A stretch of DNA of 64,000 nucleotides, taken from NCBI RefSeq assembly GCF_003589595.1, contig NW_020653718.1, forward strand, positions 3,357,583 through 3,421,582, in the 5' to 3' direction. Both the position numbers and the translations under genes were made by a program. The notes under the pieces are model-generated. The model saw only the letters and a list, made by a program, of their open reading frames with translations. It did not search any database and was not told the origin of the DNA. This DNA comes from Hyposmocoma kahamanoa (Eukaryota; Arthropoda; Insecta; Lepidoptera; Cosmopterigidae). Below are positions 22,414 through 33,010 of the stretch, one piece after another. Numbering within the stretch: position 1 is the first letter of the stretch; the number at the start of each line of letters is the position of its first letter.

Positions 22414-22712
22414 CATATGGCGGATGATAGACTAGCGTAGCGCATCTTCTACTCTGAACTTAAGGCGGGTGGACGGAAACCTGGTGGTCAACTCCTCAAG
22501 TATAAAGATATTCAGAAGCTACATATGAGAAGGTGCAACATCGAGCCATCTCAATGGGAAGATTTGGTAGCACTGCGCCCTGAATGGCGGGGTATTGTGA
22601 AGAGGCAAGTTCCGTTGGCAGTGTGTTCACGTGTCCTCAATGTGCATGATGGTTCGCCGCGAAGATTGTCTATAGTAGTCACCTTCGAGCGCATCAGCGC
22701 CAACTCAACTAG
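22414..22712 (+). pseudogene. LINE reverse transcriptase C-terminus with C2H2 finger, frameshifted
   Basis: One frame reads HMADDRLA, a TAG stop, RIFYSELKAGGRKPGG, QLLKYKDIQKLHMRRCNIEP, SQWEDLVALRPEWRGIVKRQ. A shifted frame continues CPQC (22632-22643), a TGA, WFAAKIVYSSHLRAHQRQLN. The last part is the CxxC...HxxxH zinc finger that ends a group of insect LINE proteins (the two His codons are at 22680 and 22692). Two in-frame stops and a frameshift show it is dead. The family assignment is firm; the clade name is not. Confidence 0.8.
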
Positions 22713-24750
22713 AAGTCGAATGGTCGCCATGACCGAACACGATCGGAAGGATAAAGGATATGTTTGCCATCATGGTGCTAATGCGTAAGTTAGTCGTCGA
22801 TTGTTCCCCAGGGTACGCCCAAAAGGAATATGATTCATACTTTATTGCGGGAAAACTCCTTCATGCACCCTTTGAAAATCTCCATCGACACACATGTCGG
22901 CACTCCCTATTGAGAAGCAAGTTGAGTAAAATATTGTCAATTTTTCTTTAAGTTATTTAGTTTGAAAACTATAAAATCTAGACGTAAAATCTAATATTTC
23001 GTTGGCCATTCAGCACGGTAATGCTGCCAGTGTTATTGGGCATTTGAATAAAATATAATAAAAATTGTTATGTTGTGAATCAGATAAACTTTATTTTAAA
23101 ATTTGTGTTGAAGTTGTTGACATTGATAGTTATATAATGTATTTAATTATTTTATTTTGACTTATATGTTGTTGTTGACGTTGATAGTTATGTATGATAC
23201 TGTGTTTAGCTTGTTGACATTTTGAATTCTATTGTGTTTTAATTGATTGAGCTTAATGACTAATTGTAATCATAAAACATTGTGCACCCGACATGGGTAT
23301 GAACTGTTCTAATCAAACTACATTTAACATCTATTTACCAGTTCAAACAATAAATAATTCTGATTCTGAACCAGCTAAGATTAAGAGCGGTCCTTTTTCA
23401 TTGTACTAGTTGAATAAAAATGGCTAAATCTGGCGAATTGCATTATTGAGTTTTATGTGACGAAGCCTGTTGCTGATTTTGCGGATTGCCATTTGTAATA
23501 ATTGATTTAGTTTTTGAATTATCTAAATTTTCAATGAAATGCCTTGCAAGACGAAAGAAGATTTTCCATTGATCAAATGGTTAACTTTCTCAACACAAAG
23601 AAGATATTAAATTTAATAAAGATCTAATCATCGAGTTAGGTTATGTTACGACGATTACTACTCATTAGATGTGAAGTATTTTTTCGGTTCTAAAAAAAAT
23701 AAAGCAAAAAATTTCGGGCTCTGTATCTGCGCCCTCTGGCTCCGTATCTTTATCTGTATGTCGGGCTCTGTATCTGTAAATCGAGCTCTGTATCTGCGCC
23801 CTGACGTGGCTGACCGGAATCGCGCGAAAGTGACATAAAGCGCGAGATCTGCTGTCGTGTTAGACCTACAGGTCTTTTAGTCACGGGTGACTGATAATAC
23901 TAAAGCCATTAGACTTGTATTACAGCCCACCAAGACCTAAGAATTCACGTCTAACATAATTCCAGAGGATTCTTAAAGAAGGTCCGCCGTGTCCAGCACA
24001 GTGGTACACGTATATGAGGAAATACAGAAATAACTCTCGCAACTGACCTTTGCTTTTTATAACTGGACATAACAAAAATAATTATGCTCACAAAATTCCC
24101 GATCTGTGTTTTCAATCATGTAAATTGGTAAACTCAATGGTTATTACACGATTCCGATGCCAAAACGAGGCATTGTTATTTTTAAGTGCAACTCGAAATT
24201 CGGTCTTTACAACAGCTTTTAATTAGTTTTTTGCCTGATTTATTGCCACAAGACCCACTGTGTCAATAATGGGACACGTTTTGTTATTTTAAAATGCCCA
24301 TATTTGTCAGAAATTTTGGTTATAATTCTGTAGTAATAATATATATGTGCGGTTTTAATAATTCTTTGTCCTGATTTTCTGATTCTCACATTTTAGACCC
24401 ATTACAGCAGATAAGACGTTAAAAATAAGGGCCACTCCGCATATGGGAGGTGATGAAGAACTGTGCTACCACGAAATCGTATTCGCATTAACGCAGGATA
24501 TTTTATACTGAACGTAGCCATAAAACTGTAATTCGAATTGTAACGATAGGATAAGAGTGAATAATGTGAGTGACGCGGAGAAATGAGTGAGTAAGAGAAT
24601 GAAGAGAAAGAACGGTGATAGGCGGCCATTTTTGGTTATTGTACACGTGCCACATGCTTTTGAAAAAAAAAACAATAAGATAAGTAAGAAGAAGATAAGA
24701 ACCGAATTTTAATGTTAAGAAGAATTTTTTCCCCGCATTTAACTGCCTCC
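22713..24750. other. Unclassified stretch with LINE-like tail and small tandem
   Basis: At about 23340-23370 CAATAAATAATTCTGATTCTG resembles a jockey-type LINE 3' tail. At 23715-23805 the unit CGGGCTCTGTATCTG recurs three to four times. The remainder is AT-rich with no gene. Confidence 0.4.
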
Positions 24751-24751
24751 G

Positions 24752-24965
24752 TTGCAAAAGATCTAAGCGGTTCTAAAAAGATCTAAGGGACACTGCCACT
24801 GCGCCCGTCACCCTGTGACATAAGTTGACAAATCCTATGTGCCTGTAATGCACCGTTACACTTCAAAACCTGAACGCAGTAATGTTCACATTACTGCTTG
24901 GCGGCAGAAACAGGTAAGGTGGATACTTCCCTGGATCAACTCTTTCACAAGCATCTCTACTGTAT
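24752..24965 (-). repeat. A-family copy, 5' two-thirds
   Basis: Minus-strand copy with an intact core (GAACGCAGTAATGTTCACATTACTG, CTTGGCGGCAGAAACAGGTAAG) and head (GATCAACTCTTTCAC). AAAGATCTAAG is duplicated at its left edge. Confidence 0.85.
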
Positions 24966-25560
24966 GTATGTAGTAAGTAGTGTATGCGTTAATATTATTA
25001 AATACATTCATACATTTTAACTTTTTTGTAACGTACAAACTACATAGATACGAGCTATCGTATCATATCTAGTTCCCACGTAACACAATCGTCATACAGT
25101 TCATTATTAAAATTATTCAAAAATTCGCTTTAACCGCTCTCCTATTTGATTCTAGGAATATCCAGTGAGTGGACATATTCATAACCGGTACCCAGTTAAC
25201 GTTACTGTAAAATAAAATTAACAAATTTATAAATCAAAATGTAAATAAGTATTCTAAGCGAAGTTTCGTTTAGAAGTTAAAGAGTCATAAGGTAGCTTTC
25301 GGTCGTAACATTGCATTACAGTGACAGCTGCGCGTACGCAGCGCACGCGTCGGATTAAAATGTATTATTTATATATTTTATTTATTACTTAATGTTTATT
25401 GTTATTTATAATTCAGTGTTGGTATATAATTTAAAGATTACAAACGCTTGTAATTTGAGTTACTAAATATCTAAAGATAGAATTTATTTTACTTACAACT
25501 CTCTATAATAACGCATCCGTCATGGAAGAATGGCATAAATGGAATTACGTCAAACATATT
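24966..25560. other. Unclassified AT-rich stretch
   Basis: No gene or repeat recognised. Confidence 0.35.
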
Positions 25561-25561
25561 T

Positions 25562-25695
25562 ATTGCTCCATTATATATAGAAAAATAAAACCCACATCCT
25601 CTAGCATTGGAGAGGGTGTAGGTTGTACTTTTCTGTATTTAATCTCCAATTGGAGAGAATGTGGCTTATAATTTTCTGTATCTAATGGAGCAATG
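25562..25695. repeat. Three-module foldback repeat
   Basis: A module of about 40-48 bp (GGAG..TGT.G.TT.TA..TTTCTGTAT.TAATGGAG) occurs three times: inverted at 25566-25610, then direct at 25609-25646 and 25652-25690. The outer copies make ATTGCTCCATTA inverted ends. It resembles a tiny MITE or a foldback remnant. Confidence 0.65.
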
Positions 25696-26164
25696 GATGC
25701 GATTATTAATATAATCTGCAATCCAACCATATCACTGCAGCTATGTATAATTACAGGCAAAACTGCACAATATTAACTCAACGAGCTCCCCTTCATGCTA
25801 GTTATTTTATTATCCACGTACTATTATTATTTTATTATAAAACATAAACATCAAATTTACAACCTCGTTTTTTTAAAATCGGTTACGGATCATATCCTTT
25901 GAGTATTTCGTTAGCGAAGTGTTGTCAGCAAAATTCAAATATCGACCGTAAAGATCTCTATCGGAGATTCCGAAACCCGCGGGGGTCCCAGAGTGGGGCC
26001 ATGAAATAAAGTTATTTGTATGATTGTAAATATTATTGCTATGTAAATATAAATGTACAGTTACATACATAAAATTCTTAGCTTATTCTAACTCAAGTAA
26101 CTTAAACGCTCCATACAACCGACGAACTCACCAACGTAAATGAAAAGGCAATAATCACCATAAA

Positions 26165-26255
26165 CCTATTGTAATATACGACCCACTGCTGGGTCTCTAA
26201 AGAGATTGTTCAAGCTACAGTCCCAAGCATTATGCGGGTAAATCAAAGATTGGGA
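26165..26255. repeat. Possible SINE/RTE tail fragment
   Basis: TACGACCCACTGCTGGGTCTCT recalls the inverted CCCACTGCTGGGC tails of lepidopteran SINE/RTE elements. Only about 25 bp match, so this is weak. Confidence 0.35.
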
Positions 26256-26270
26256 CCCCTCTTAAGGTGA

Positions 26271-26770
26271 TTTTCCACCGGCGAGGCGAGGCGAGATGAG
26301 GCGAGACGAAGATTGATATTTGTATGACAAAATTTCAATTCTCTCCCAGCCCAAATTCGTTGGAATGACGAGGAGAATTGATGTTTTTGTTGATGTAACA
26401 CTGAACCTTATTGCTACCTGCATAGAGTATTGTAACTCTGCAACCGAAACACGGTTTCTCGCGCGATTTCGCAAGTGGCAATTAATATCCGTCGCAAGAT
26501 TGTGGGGTATGTATAATTTGAGATTTAAAAAAAGATGGTTTCATCTTATTCTTCTTCTGTTAACATATTTAATAATAATAATAATTTACGGAACATGTTA
26601 TTTCTGTGAACTAAACAGCATTGAATCTTCACTATACACAATTACAACGCAAGCTTGTGCGAGATCGCGATGGCTCGCAAGTGTTATTAATGGAAATTTT
26701 TGGTGGAAATAGGCCGGCGTGATTTCAATTCTCGTCTCTTCTCGTTTCGTCTCGCCTTGCCGGTGGAAAA
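26271..26770. mobile_element. 500-bp MITE-like element with 40-bp GC-rich inverted ends
   Basis: The left end TTTTCCACCGGCGAGGCGAG... (26271-26310) pairs imperfectly with the right end (26731-26770, reading ...CTTGCCGGTGGAAAA). Shared subterminal TTTCAATTCTC follows on each side. The ends carry repeated GGCGAG/GACGAG pentamer-like motifs. A 130-codon frame inside (26320-26712) has a hydrophobic run but no transposase motif; I regard it as accidental. Target duplication is unclear. The end type recalls PIF/Harbinger-like elements, which is inference. Confidence 0.7.
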
Positions 26771-27034
26771 CACAGCAACGCGTTACAGACTTCTACAGAC
26801 AGACAGGTTGTACGTGGACCCGTGGCGATCTAATACACAAGCGAATTTGACAGGCGAAGCGAGTTAGGCGGTTTAGGCAGTTTTATTTTTCTATGAATTT
26901 GTAAACTAAGCCCAAGCCTGCCTTAAAGCTCAAATTATTTGCATTAAAGGAAAAGATGCTTAATAATAATTTTTTAACATATTAAGTATTATTGAATGTT
27001 AGAATGTTTCACCATCGTAATATTCAATTATTAA

Positions 27035-27237
27035 ATAAAGATCGAGCACTTGGAAAAATTTACTTCGATCCGGTTGTATTCGAGCCAAAGTCTCCCAGCA
27101 AACCGTGCCAGACGCAATACCAACTAAGCCACGGAACGAACCAACGGACCTCACGAATTTTTCCATGTGTTTGTTGCAGATCTCTGTTTTTTTTTTTAAA
27201 TACTTTTTTGCCGTAACGCCATCTGTGAGAGATCTAT
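27035..27237 (-). mobile_element. SINE-4, tRNA-headed
   Basis: The minus strand carries ATGGCGTTACGGCAAAAAAG, then GAGGTCCGTTGGTTCGTTCC. Next come the tRNA-like head TGGCTTAGTTGGTATTGCGT (A box) and TTTGGCTCGAATACAACCGG (B box), ending CTCGATCTTT. The same blocks, rearranged, occur at 8625-8910. Confidence 0.65.
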
Positions 27238-27268
27238 GAAAGTTTTTTCTTCACTCCGGGATGTACCT

Positions 27269-27309
27269 TTACAACCCTCAGCAGCTATTTACAACCATCA
27301 GCAGCTACT
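27269..27309. repeat. 20-bp tandem duplication
   Basis: TTTACAACC[C/A]TCAGCAGCTA occurs twice in direct succession. Confidence 0.8.
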
Positions 27310-27927
27310 ATTGTTTTTTTAACATATTACTGTAATCTACACTTTGCAGCTGTCTTAAATCGTAAGCTAAATTCTCTAAGGAACAGCAAGCACAGAGTCA
27401 ACCAAGGTGTCCATGGAGGCAAAGGTCAGTACTATCAGATTTCGTGGCCCGATATAACGGTGCGAAATTTATGACGTAACAGGCGACGAGCGCGCTAATT
27501 GCTGCGTGCGCGCATCCCATCGCTATCGTAGACCTGTATGAGGTAGTCATGAGTTTGAAGTTTTTAAGACTTTTGCTATGACAATTAATTTATTAGAAAT
27601 TATAGATCTTTTATCGTTATTTGTAATAATAGAGATCCGCTTTTTGAATTAATTTTCTTTTAGTAAACACTGAGACAATTTTCGTCTCAATTTGAGTTTG
27701 AAATATTGAGAACAAAAGTCTCGTACGATACGATAGTTTTTTTTTTTTAATTCTTTATTTATTTAGATAACTTTGATCATTGTTGTAAACATGTCAGCTT
27801 CATCAGAAAAACAATACGTCAAGAAAAACTACCTAACCAAACTTGTATACAAAATCGTTGCAGCACTAGATTTTCTTATTGTTCAAACTTGAAACTGTCA
27901 GAATATTGTATATTTTATATTATATTA
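27310..27927. other. Unclassified stretch
   Basis: A CpG-rich patch at about 27450-27535 is flanked by AT-rich DNA. No gene or classified repeat seen. Confidence 0.35.
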
Positions 27928-28115
27928 TAGTAACGGTAGAGCTCCTTGAGATAGAGTTCGTCCAGGGAAGTTCTGCCACCTTACCTATTCCTAATGTCAG
28001 CATTACCGCGTTCCAATTTGGTAGGGTAAGAGTGCTGGTGAAAAAACAGGCAAACGGGACTTGTCAGCGTATGTCTCGGGGTGACGGGGGTAATGGCAGT
28101 GTCTCTGATATGTCG
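27928..28115 (+). repeat. A-family copy, partial
   Basis: Head AGAGCTCCTTGAGATAGAGTTCGTCC, core ACCTTACCTATTC, AGGGTAAGAGTGCTGGTGA and GACTTGTCAGCGTATGTCTCG. The tail is lost where a SINE-3 head abuts. Confidence 0.8.
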
Positions 28116-28117
28116 CC

Positions 28118-28206
28118 TACCATCAAATGGCCCTGCCGGAAATCGAATATGAGACATCGTCATCCAGCGCGCACAGGGCAAACCGTTGAGATCGTCATTG
28201 ACATCC
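28118..28206 (-). repeat. SINE-3 head fragment
   Basis: The minus strand has GACGATCTCAACGGTTTGCC (A-box-like) and CATATTCGATTTCCGGCAGGG (B-box-like), similar to the head at 48409-48590. Confidence 0.55.
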
Positions 28207-29110
28207 CAGAATTCTTGCATTGTTTTTTAATGTTAATTTTAGCGTGTAATTTAATTAGCAATTACTTTCCTATGGTTGTGAATTTAGAAAATTTTTTTTT
28301 GTTGAACATGCTGTCACAAACTTGACCGTAAATCACCCTTAAAGCGCCTGTATCCGTACAAACGCTGATGTTTTATAAGTAATTCGGTTATATGATTAAA
28401 AGCACGTATGCTCGCTTCTATATCCTGTATGGAGTTGCGACGGAACGAAGCAAAGTCACGGCGAAGAAAAAGAATTAAAACACGATTCAAAATTTAAAAT
28501 GGCCAGAAACAAGAAAAAAAGGTGCAATTATGATGGAGGAGGTCGAATCGTCACAAGTTTAGATAAATATATTTTGAAAATCAAAACTATTTTTACAATA
28601 AAAGATTCACTAAAAAGTTTGTTCTCACCAACCTCACAGATTTACATTCAGAAAAAAATTGTGAGAAACGAAAGCACACATTGACTGTTATACAGCCACA
28701 TCCCAGAAATAAACATATCAGCACAGGTTCAACTCTGTTATAGTAGAAATAAATCCAGTGGTACCAATTAATCTAGTGCTTACTTGGCTTCGCTTAATTT
28801 ACTGTCTTCGTTAGTGTGTACATGGCACATTGGATATAGATTTGTTTTCGCTGTTACTGTTCTGTTCAGTGTTGGTTTGTTCTTTTATGCACGCCAAGCA
28901 ATTTAAAAAATACTTCGTAATTTAAAAAAAAGAACTAACGTTATAGCGTTAACGACCGTTAAATCAATTATGATGACAACTAACAAAATGGCGTAGAGAC
29001 AAGCGACATCGGTTCTAGCACAGAAATAACTGTAATAGAATGACTGTTATAATAAATTACGAATTGATTTTTGCCAAATTTCAATATTGTTTTGTTAAAA
29101 ACTTTATTTA
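28207..29110. other. Unclassified stretch
   Basis: AT-rich; no gene or classified repeat recognised. Confidence 0.35.
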
Positions 29111-29298
29111 CGATACCCAGTGACGAGACAAACAAAGTGTGCACCTGGTGGTAAGAGACACGCCTGTCCGAGTTAACAAGTCCCATGTGCCTGTAATTTC
29201 ACTAACACCCTTATCCTTCAAAACCGCAACGCAGTAATGTGATCATTACTACGCAGTAATGGTCACATTACTGCTTGGTGACAGAAATAGATAAGGTG
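29111..29298 (-). repeat. A-family copy, 3' part (split by SINE-2)
   Basis: Minus-strand copy with the tail, GACACGCCTGTCC, CATGTGCCTGTAATTTCAC and a duplicated hairpin core (CGCAGTAATG...CATTAC twice). It ends at AAGGTG, where SINE-2 starts; the head follows at 29531. Confidence 0.85.
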
Positions 29299-29530
29299 TT
29301 CGACAACATTACATACGTTGCTCTGATTCCAAAGTAAGTAGCTATAGCACTTGTGTTCTGGAAATCGGAAACAACGACGGTACCATAAACACCCGAGACA
29401 ATATAGAAAAGTTAGTTTTCTACACTGACCCGGCCAGGGATCAAACCCGGGACTTCAGAGATCGCTATCTCACCATGAAAACGGGTGTGCAAGCCACTCG
29501 ATCACGGAGGCCGTCAAATACTGTACTACT
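29299..29530 (-). mobile_element. SINE-2 inserted in an A-family copy
   Basis: On the minus strand the head is ACGGCCTCCGTGATCGAGTGG (A box), then GGGTTTGATCCCTGGCC (B box). Then come TATATTGTCTCGGGTG, GTTTATGGTACCGTCG, CACAAGTGCTATAGC and a short 3' end. GGTG occurs on both sides (29295-29298 and 29531-29534), a possible short target duplication. Confidence 0.8.
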
Positions 29531-29580
29531 GGTGGCAGTACTTTGGACGAGCTCTTTCACACGGAGTTCTACTGCAACTA
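29531..29580 (-). repeat. A-family copy, head (split by SINE-2)
   Basis: GTGGCAGTACTTTGGACGAGC, then CTCTTTCACACGGAGTTCTACTGC: the inverted A-family head completing the copy begun at 29111. Confidence 0.8.
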
Positions 29581-29619
29581 AATACATAAGGGCAAACGTC
29601 TGTTGGACGTGAGTACAAA

Positions 29620-29662
29620 CGACAGAAACTCCAAGAGTTGGCCTCTCTTGGAGTTTCTGTCG
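29620..29662. repeat. Perfect 18-bp hairpin
   Basis: Arms at 29620-29637 and 29645-29662 are perfect inverted repeats with a 7-base loop (TTGGCCT). Confidence 0.85.
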
Positions 29663-29999
29663 GTTTGGTTGTTTAATATAATCATTATGACGTAAAAAAC
29701 ATTTAAGTATTGGATACTGCAAAAAAAAAAACATGAAAGTATAGTGATTGCTGAAGAAACAATAGCTTTGTGCACTTGTGGGATAGTACGAGAGCCTTCT
29801 GTTATAAAAGATGATATAGCCAAGCCAATGATATATAGCCAAGATAGAAAAAGGTAATGCTTCTGTGATTTCATCACCAGTTTGATATGATCATTAATAA
29901 CACCGGTTTCTTCAAATCCACCCGTTAAGACGGATGGAAGTAAGTTATATAGTGACTAGAATAGAAAGAGGAATGAATGCTTCGGTGATTTAGTCAGGT

Positions 30000-30170
30000 A
30001 GAAAGGATGAATTTTTTTTTCAAATTTATAAAGCGGACTTGTAAGGAAACGTAGGAGAAGAAGATATCTTTATACATTTCTTGATTAGAGAGGATGTCTC
30101 TAAAGAATGTCAGATAAAATGGACTGAAAATAAACAGCAGAAGGTGGAAGAAATTTATCAGAGGCTTAGC
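30000..30170 (-). repeat. E-family repeat, copy 2
   Basis: The inverted match to 18440-18665 centres on CTTGATTAGAGAGGATGTCT. Non-coding. Confidence 0.65.
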
Positions 30171-30246
30171 GAGTGGAAACTGGCGTGATAGCATTATTAT
30201 TATACTATATATAGCTCGATTACCACTGACTGATCTAACTAGATAC

Positions 30247-30256
30247 NNNNNNNNNN
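30247..30256. other. Assembly gap (10 N)
   Basis: Ten N bases, probably a nominal placeholder of unknown true length. Sequence on the two sides should not be assumed adjacent. Confidence 0.98.
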
Positions 30257-30739
30257 GTAGACATTTAGGTAATAGTTCTCCCAGAAGGAACAGCGATAGT
30301 TTAAAATGATTTACAGGAATAGTGGCCGGAAGGGTTCAGTGAGTACGAGAAAATCCGGATATCTTGGAATAGTGCTCCACATCAGGTGGGACAGAGGCTG
30401 TTCGCTCAAGTATCGTAGATGGGCACATGGCTCTCAAATAAAAGTTGTCAAGAATCTTAGTCAGGTTCTACCAGAATCGAAAGTGTTCTGATATGACGAA
30501 TTTAAGATGGCCGCCATACGAAATTGACTATTCTGAATCTTCGCAGTTGTCAATGATATACGACTGGTTTGTTCTGAGATATTTAAGGATACAACTTGAC
30601 GCGAACGTACCAACTACCCCTACATGTAACCTAACTGGAGCAGTCGACAACCCTGCTTCCTCCCACTCAAACTCAACCAAAGAGGATTCTCTACTGAAAT
30701 ATGAAGTCTAACTCCCAACCTGTCACACGTATCCCAAAG

Positions 30740-30789
30740 AAAGCCCTCGCGGGCCGCTTTAGCGGCCCGGCGCATCGCGCGGCATCTAG
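30740..30789 (+). mobile_element. Helitron-like 3' terminus
   Basis: A perfect GC hairpin (CGGGCCGC at 30750-30757, TTTA loop, GCGGCCCG at 30762-30769) is followed by a second small hairpin GCGCATCGCGC and CTAG (30786-30789), then T. Helitrons end in a GC hairpin shortly before CTRR and insert before T. Upstream 30257-30739 has short frames with no Rep/helicase motif, so it would be a non-autonomous or truncated copy. Its start is not located and may lie beyond the N gap. Confidence 0.55.
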
Positions 30790-30799
30790 TCTATATATA

Positions 30800-31500
30800 T
30801 AAGTAAAATATGTATTTATCGGTCTGAAATATTTTTACTAACTATTTGCGGATTGTAGGTAACAGAGAGCGTATTCTTTAGTTATAGCATATTGCAATAT
30901 TAATTTTTATTTCCCAAAAAAAATGGTTTCTTTCTGCCCAATTTGTACAAAATAAAGTGGATATGAAAACGTTGAAGATGTAGGCCTCAATGTACATACT
31001 TCGATCAGACCACGGATGTCCTTAATAATAGCAAGTGTAGGGGCCAATACTACGCTATAGTATTGACGCCTAATTGTTTAAATTGATAGATGATAAAAGT
31101 ATAAAGTTTATTAATAAGGTAAGAAGATACAAGCCTCGTTGAGGATGTGTATCTCTTACGTTGTTGTTACGTTAAGACATATGAATGTTCGTTAAACACT
31201 CAAGATGTCTAGATGAAGTGAATGCTCGTTTAACACTAAAATTACTTGCCTACTTATGTGCCCATGTAATGTATGTAAGCCACGGACAGTAGGGCACAAA
31301 GTAGAGCTCAAGGTAAGCGGAAGTACAGCAAGTTTAAAAAGTACAGAGAAGAAACACGTGCATTGGAAGTAAATGAGGTTGTCAGGCAGGTAGTGAGTGC
31401 AAGTTTAAGGTCTCTGCTAATTTGTTTCAGAATGTCGTGTTCTATGTTACGATGTAAATAATTAATTTTCATGAAAATTGTTGCTTGGTGGCTCTTTATT
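30800..31500. other. Unclassified stretch
   Basis: Contains a small CAATACTA...TAGTATTG hairpin at about 31046-31066. No gene or repeat family recognised. Confidence 0.35.
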
Positions 31501-31737
31501 AACCGACTTCAAACAAGAAGGAGGTTCTGAATTCGATTGTATTTTTTTTCTTGTATATTACACGATTGCTCCAGCATTTATGAACTGACTTTGATGATTT
31601 TTTTTATTAGAAAGAGTATACGTCAGTATTGGTCCCATTTAAATTAGAAGAACTTATTCCACCTCTAAGGGTGGCAAACTAGGGAATGAATAAAACTTGG
31701 CAAATAGACGTAATTCCTAGAACTTTTCAGGTCGGTT
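31501..31737 (+). repeat. B-family repeat, full-length short subtype
   Basis: Starts AACCGACTTC (31501) and ends CAGGTCGGTT (31728-31737): inverted 10-bp termini. Internal landmarks are GGAGGTTCTGAATTCG, TTTATGAACTGACTTTGATG, TCCACCTCTAAGGGTGGCAA and AATAAAACTTGGCAAATAG. The inverted ends and lack of coding sequence suggest a MITE-like element. Confidence 0.85.
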
Positions 31738-32201
31738 TTTTTTTTTACAAAAAGTTGTAATGTAAATGTACAAATTGTCAACCACATGTACTAATTCTAA
31801 AGTTAATTGGTTTTGTATTTTTCTTTGCATTAGAAATTTAGAACATAGAATAAAATTTTACGACCATTCCAAGAAAACATTTTCAGCTTAGGCATTGTTT
31901 ACTATAACATTAGTTGAAAAAAAGAAAACCATAATATTGGTTAAAATGAACATTCTACGAAAGAAGTTACAAATGGAAACAATTTATAGATGTGGTGCTT
32001 GATGCTTATGCTAATTCTAGTTTTACAACCTTTTAACCACCACATTTTAGAGCTTGGCTTTGATTTGTCTGGTCAAGACTTTAAAACCATCGGATAGCTA
32101 CATAAATAAATGAAGTTGAACAAAGAATATATAGCAAAGTAGTATAAGCAATATACATTTTTAAACGTTCGCATTGCAATATACAATATAATGTACTAAG
32201 T

Positions 32202-32245
32202 TGTAGCAGTAGAGCTCCTTGTGAAAGAGTTCGTCCAGGGAAATA
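32202..32245 (+). repeat. A-family 5' fragment
   Basis: GTAGCAGTAGAGCTCCTTGT, then GAAAGAGTTCGTCCAGGGAA; the match stops after 44 bp. Confidence 0.8.
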
Positions 32246-32757
32246 CAGTCATATTTATTAGTAAATAAATATGGCTGTTAACAAAAATGACCAAAAAACA
32301 AAGTTGACCTTGGATTGAAGGTTTAGTCTCCGTTTCGGCGGTGGAATCCTCATCCACCCTCGCTATTATATTCGAAATATCGCCACACTACAACACTAAC
32401 GGTGTCCCTATTCCGCATTAAAGCCGTATTCAAGTTATCAGACGATCGCGAGAAGCGTTTTTGCAAACGCCGCATTCCACGCTGGAGATAACTTGAAACC
32501 ATACTCCTGATTGAAATAAGTTTGATGTTTTTCAATTTCTGTCGCTTGACGCACAATTCTAGAATAAAAGTGGCGATTTGACCTCCATCTTACCTGATGG
32601 AAAGTGAAGATGAGATCGAGGATGTAACATACACACCTAAATATTCACTCTCGCCTTGAAAAGGTTAAAGTTATAGCGTTCGCGGTTATGTGGAAGCGAA
32701 TCGTGCGAATCCGGGGAATATCCACAATAACATCGGTGGAGAGAACCTGAGAATATA
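32246..32757. other. Unclassified stretch
   Basis: A CpG-containing segment at 32320-32560 has short frames on both strands but no domain. No repeat family identified. Confidence 0.35.
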
Positions 32758-33010
32758 TAGCAGCACTAGAGCTCCTTGTGAAAGGGAATTACTGCCACCT
32801 TACCTATTTCTGCCGCCGAACATTCATATGTGCATTTCTGCCTTTCGATCTTGAAGGGTAAGGGTGCTATTGAAATTACAGGCACATGTGACTTGTCAAC
32901 TTATGTCTCTGGGTGACGGGGGCAGTACCTGTGCCCGTCAATCTTTGCGTATCGCTTTACACCAGGCGCACGACTTATTCATTCCGTGACTTGGTATCAT
33001 AAAAAAATCT
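32758..33010 (+). repeat. A-family copy, near complete
   Basis: Head GAGCTCCTTGTGAAAGGG, CCACCTTACCTATTTCTGCC, AAGGGTAAGGGTGCTATTGA, CTTGTCAACTTATGTCTC, CGCACGACTTATTC and tail TTGGTATCATAAAAAAAT. Confidence 0.9.

Noticed and set aside
26320..26712. 130-codon plus-strand frame with a hydrophobic segment
   Set aside because: It lies inside a MITE-like element, has no transposase or other domain, and the hydrophobic run is encoded by a T-rich and ATA-rich tract.
27879..28325. 148-codon plus-strand frame
   Set aside because: Mostly an A-family copy plus a SINE-3 head; not a protein gene.
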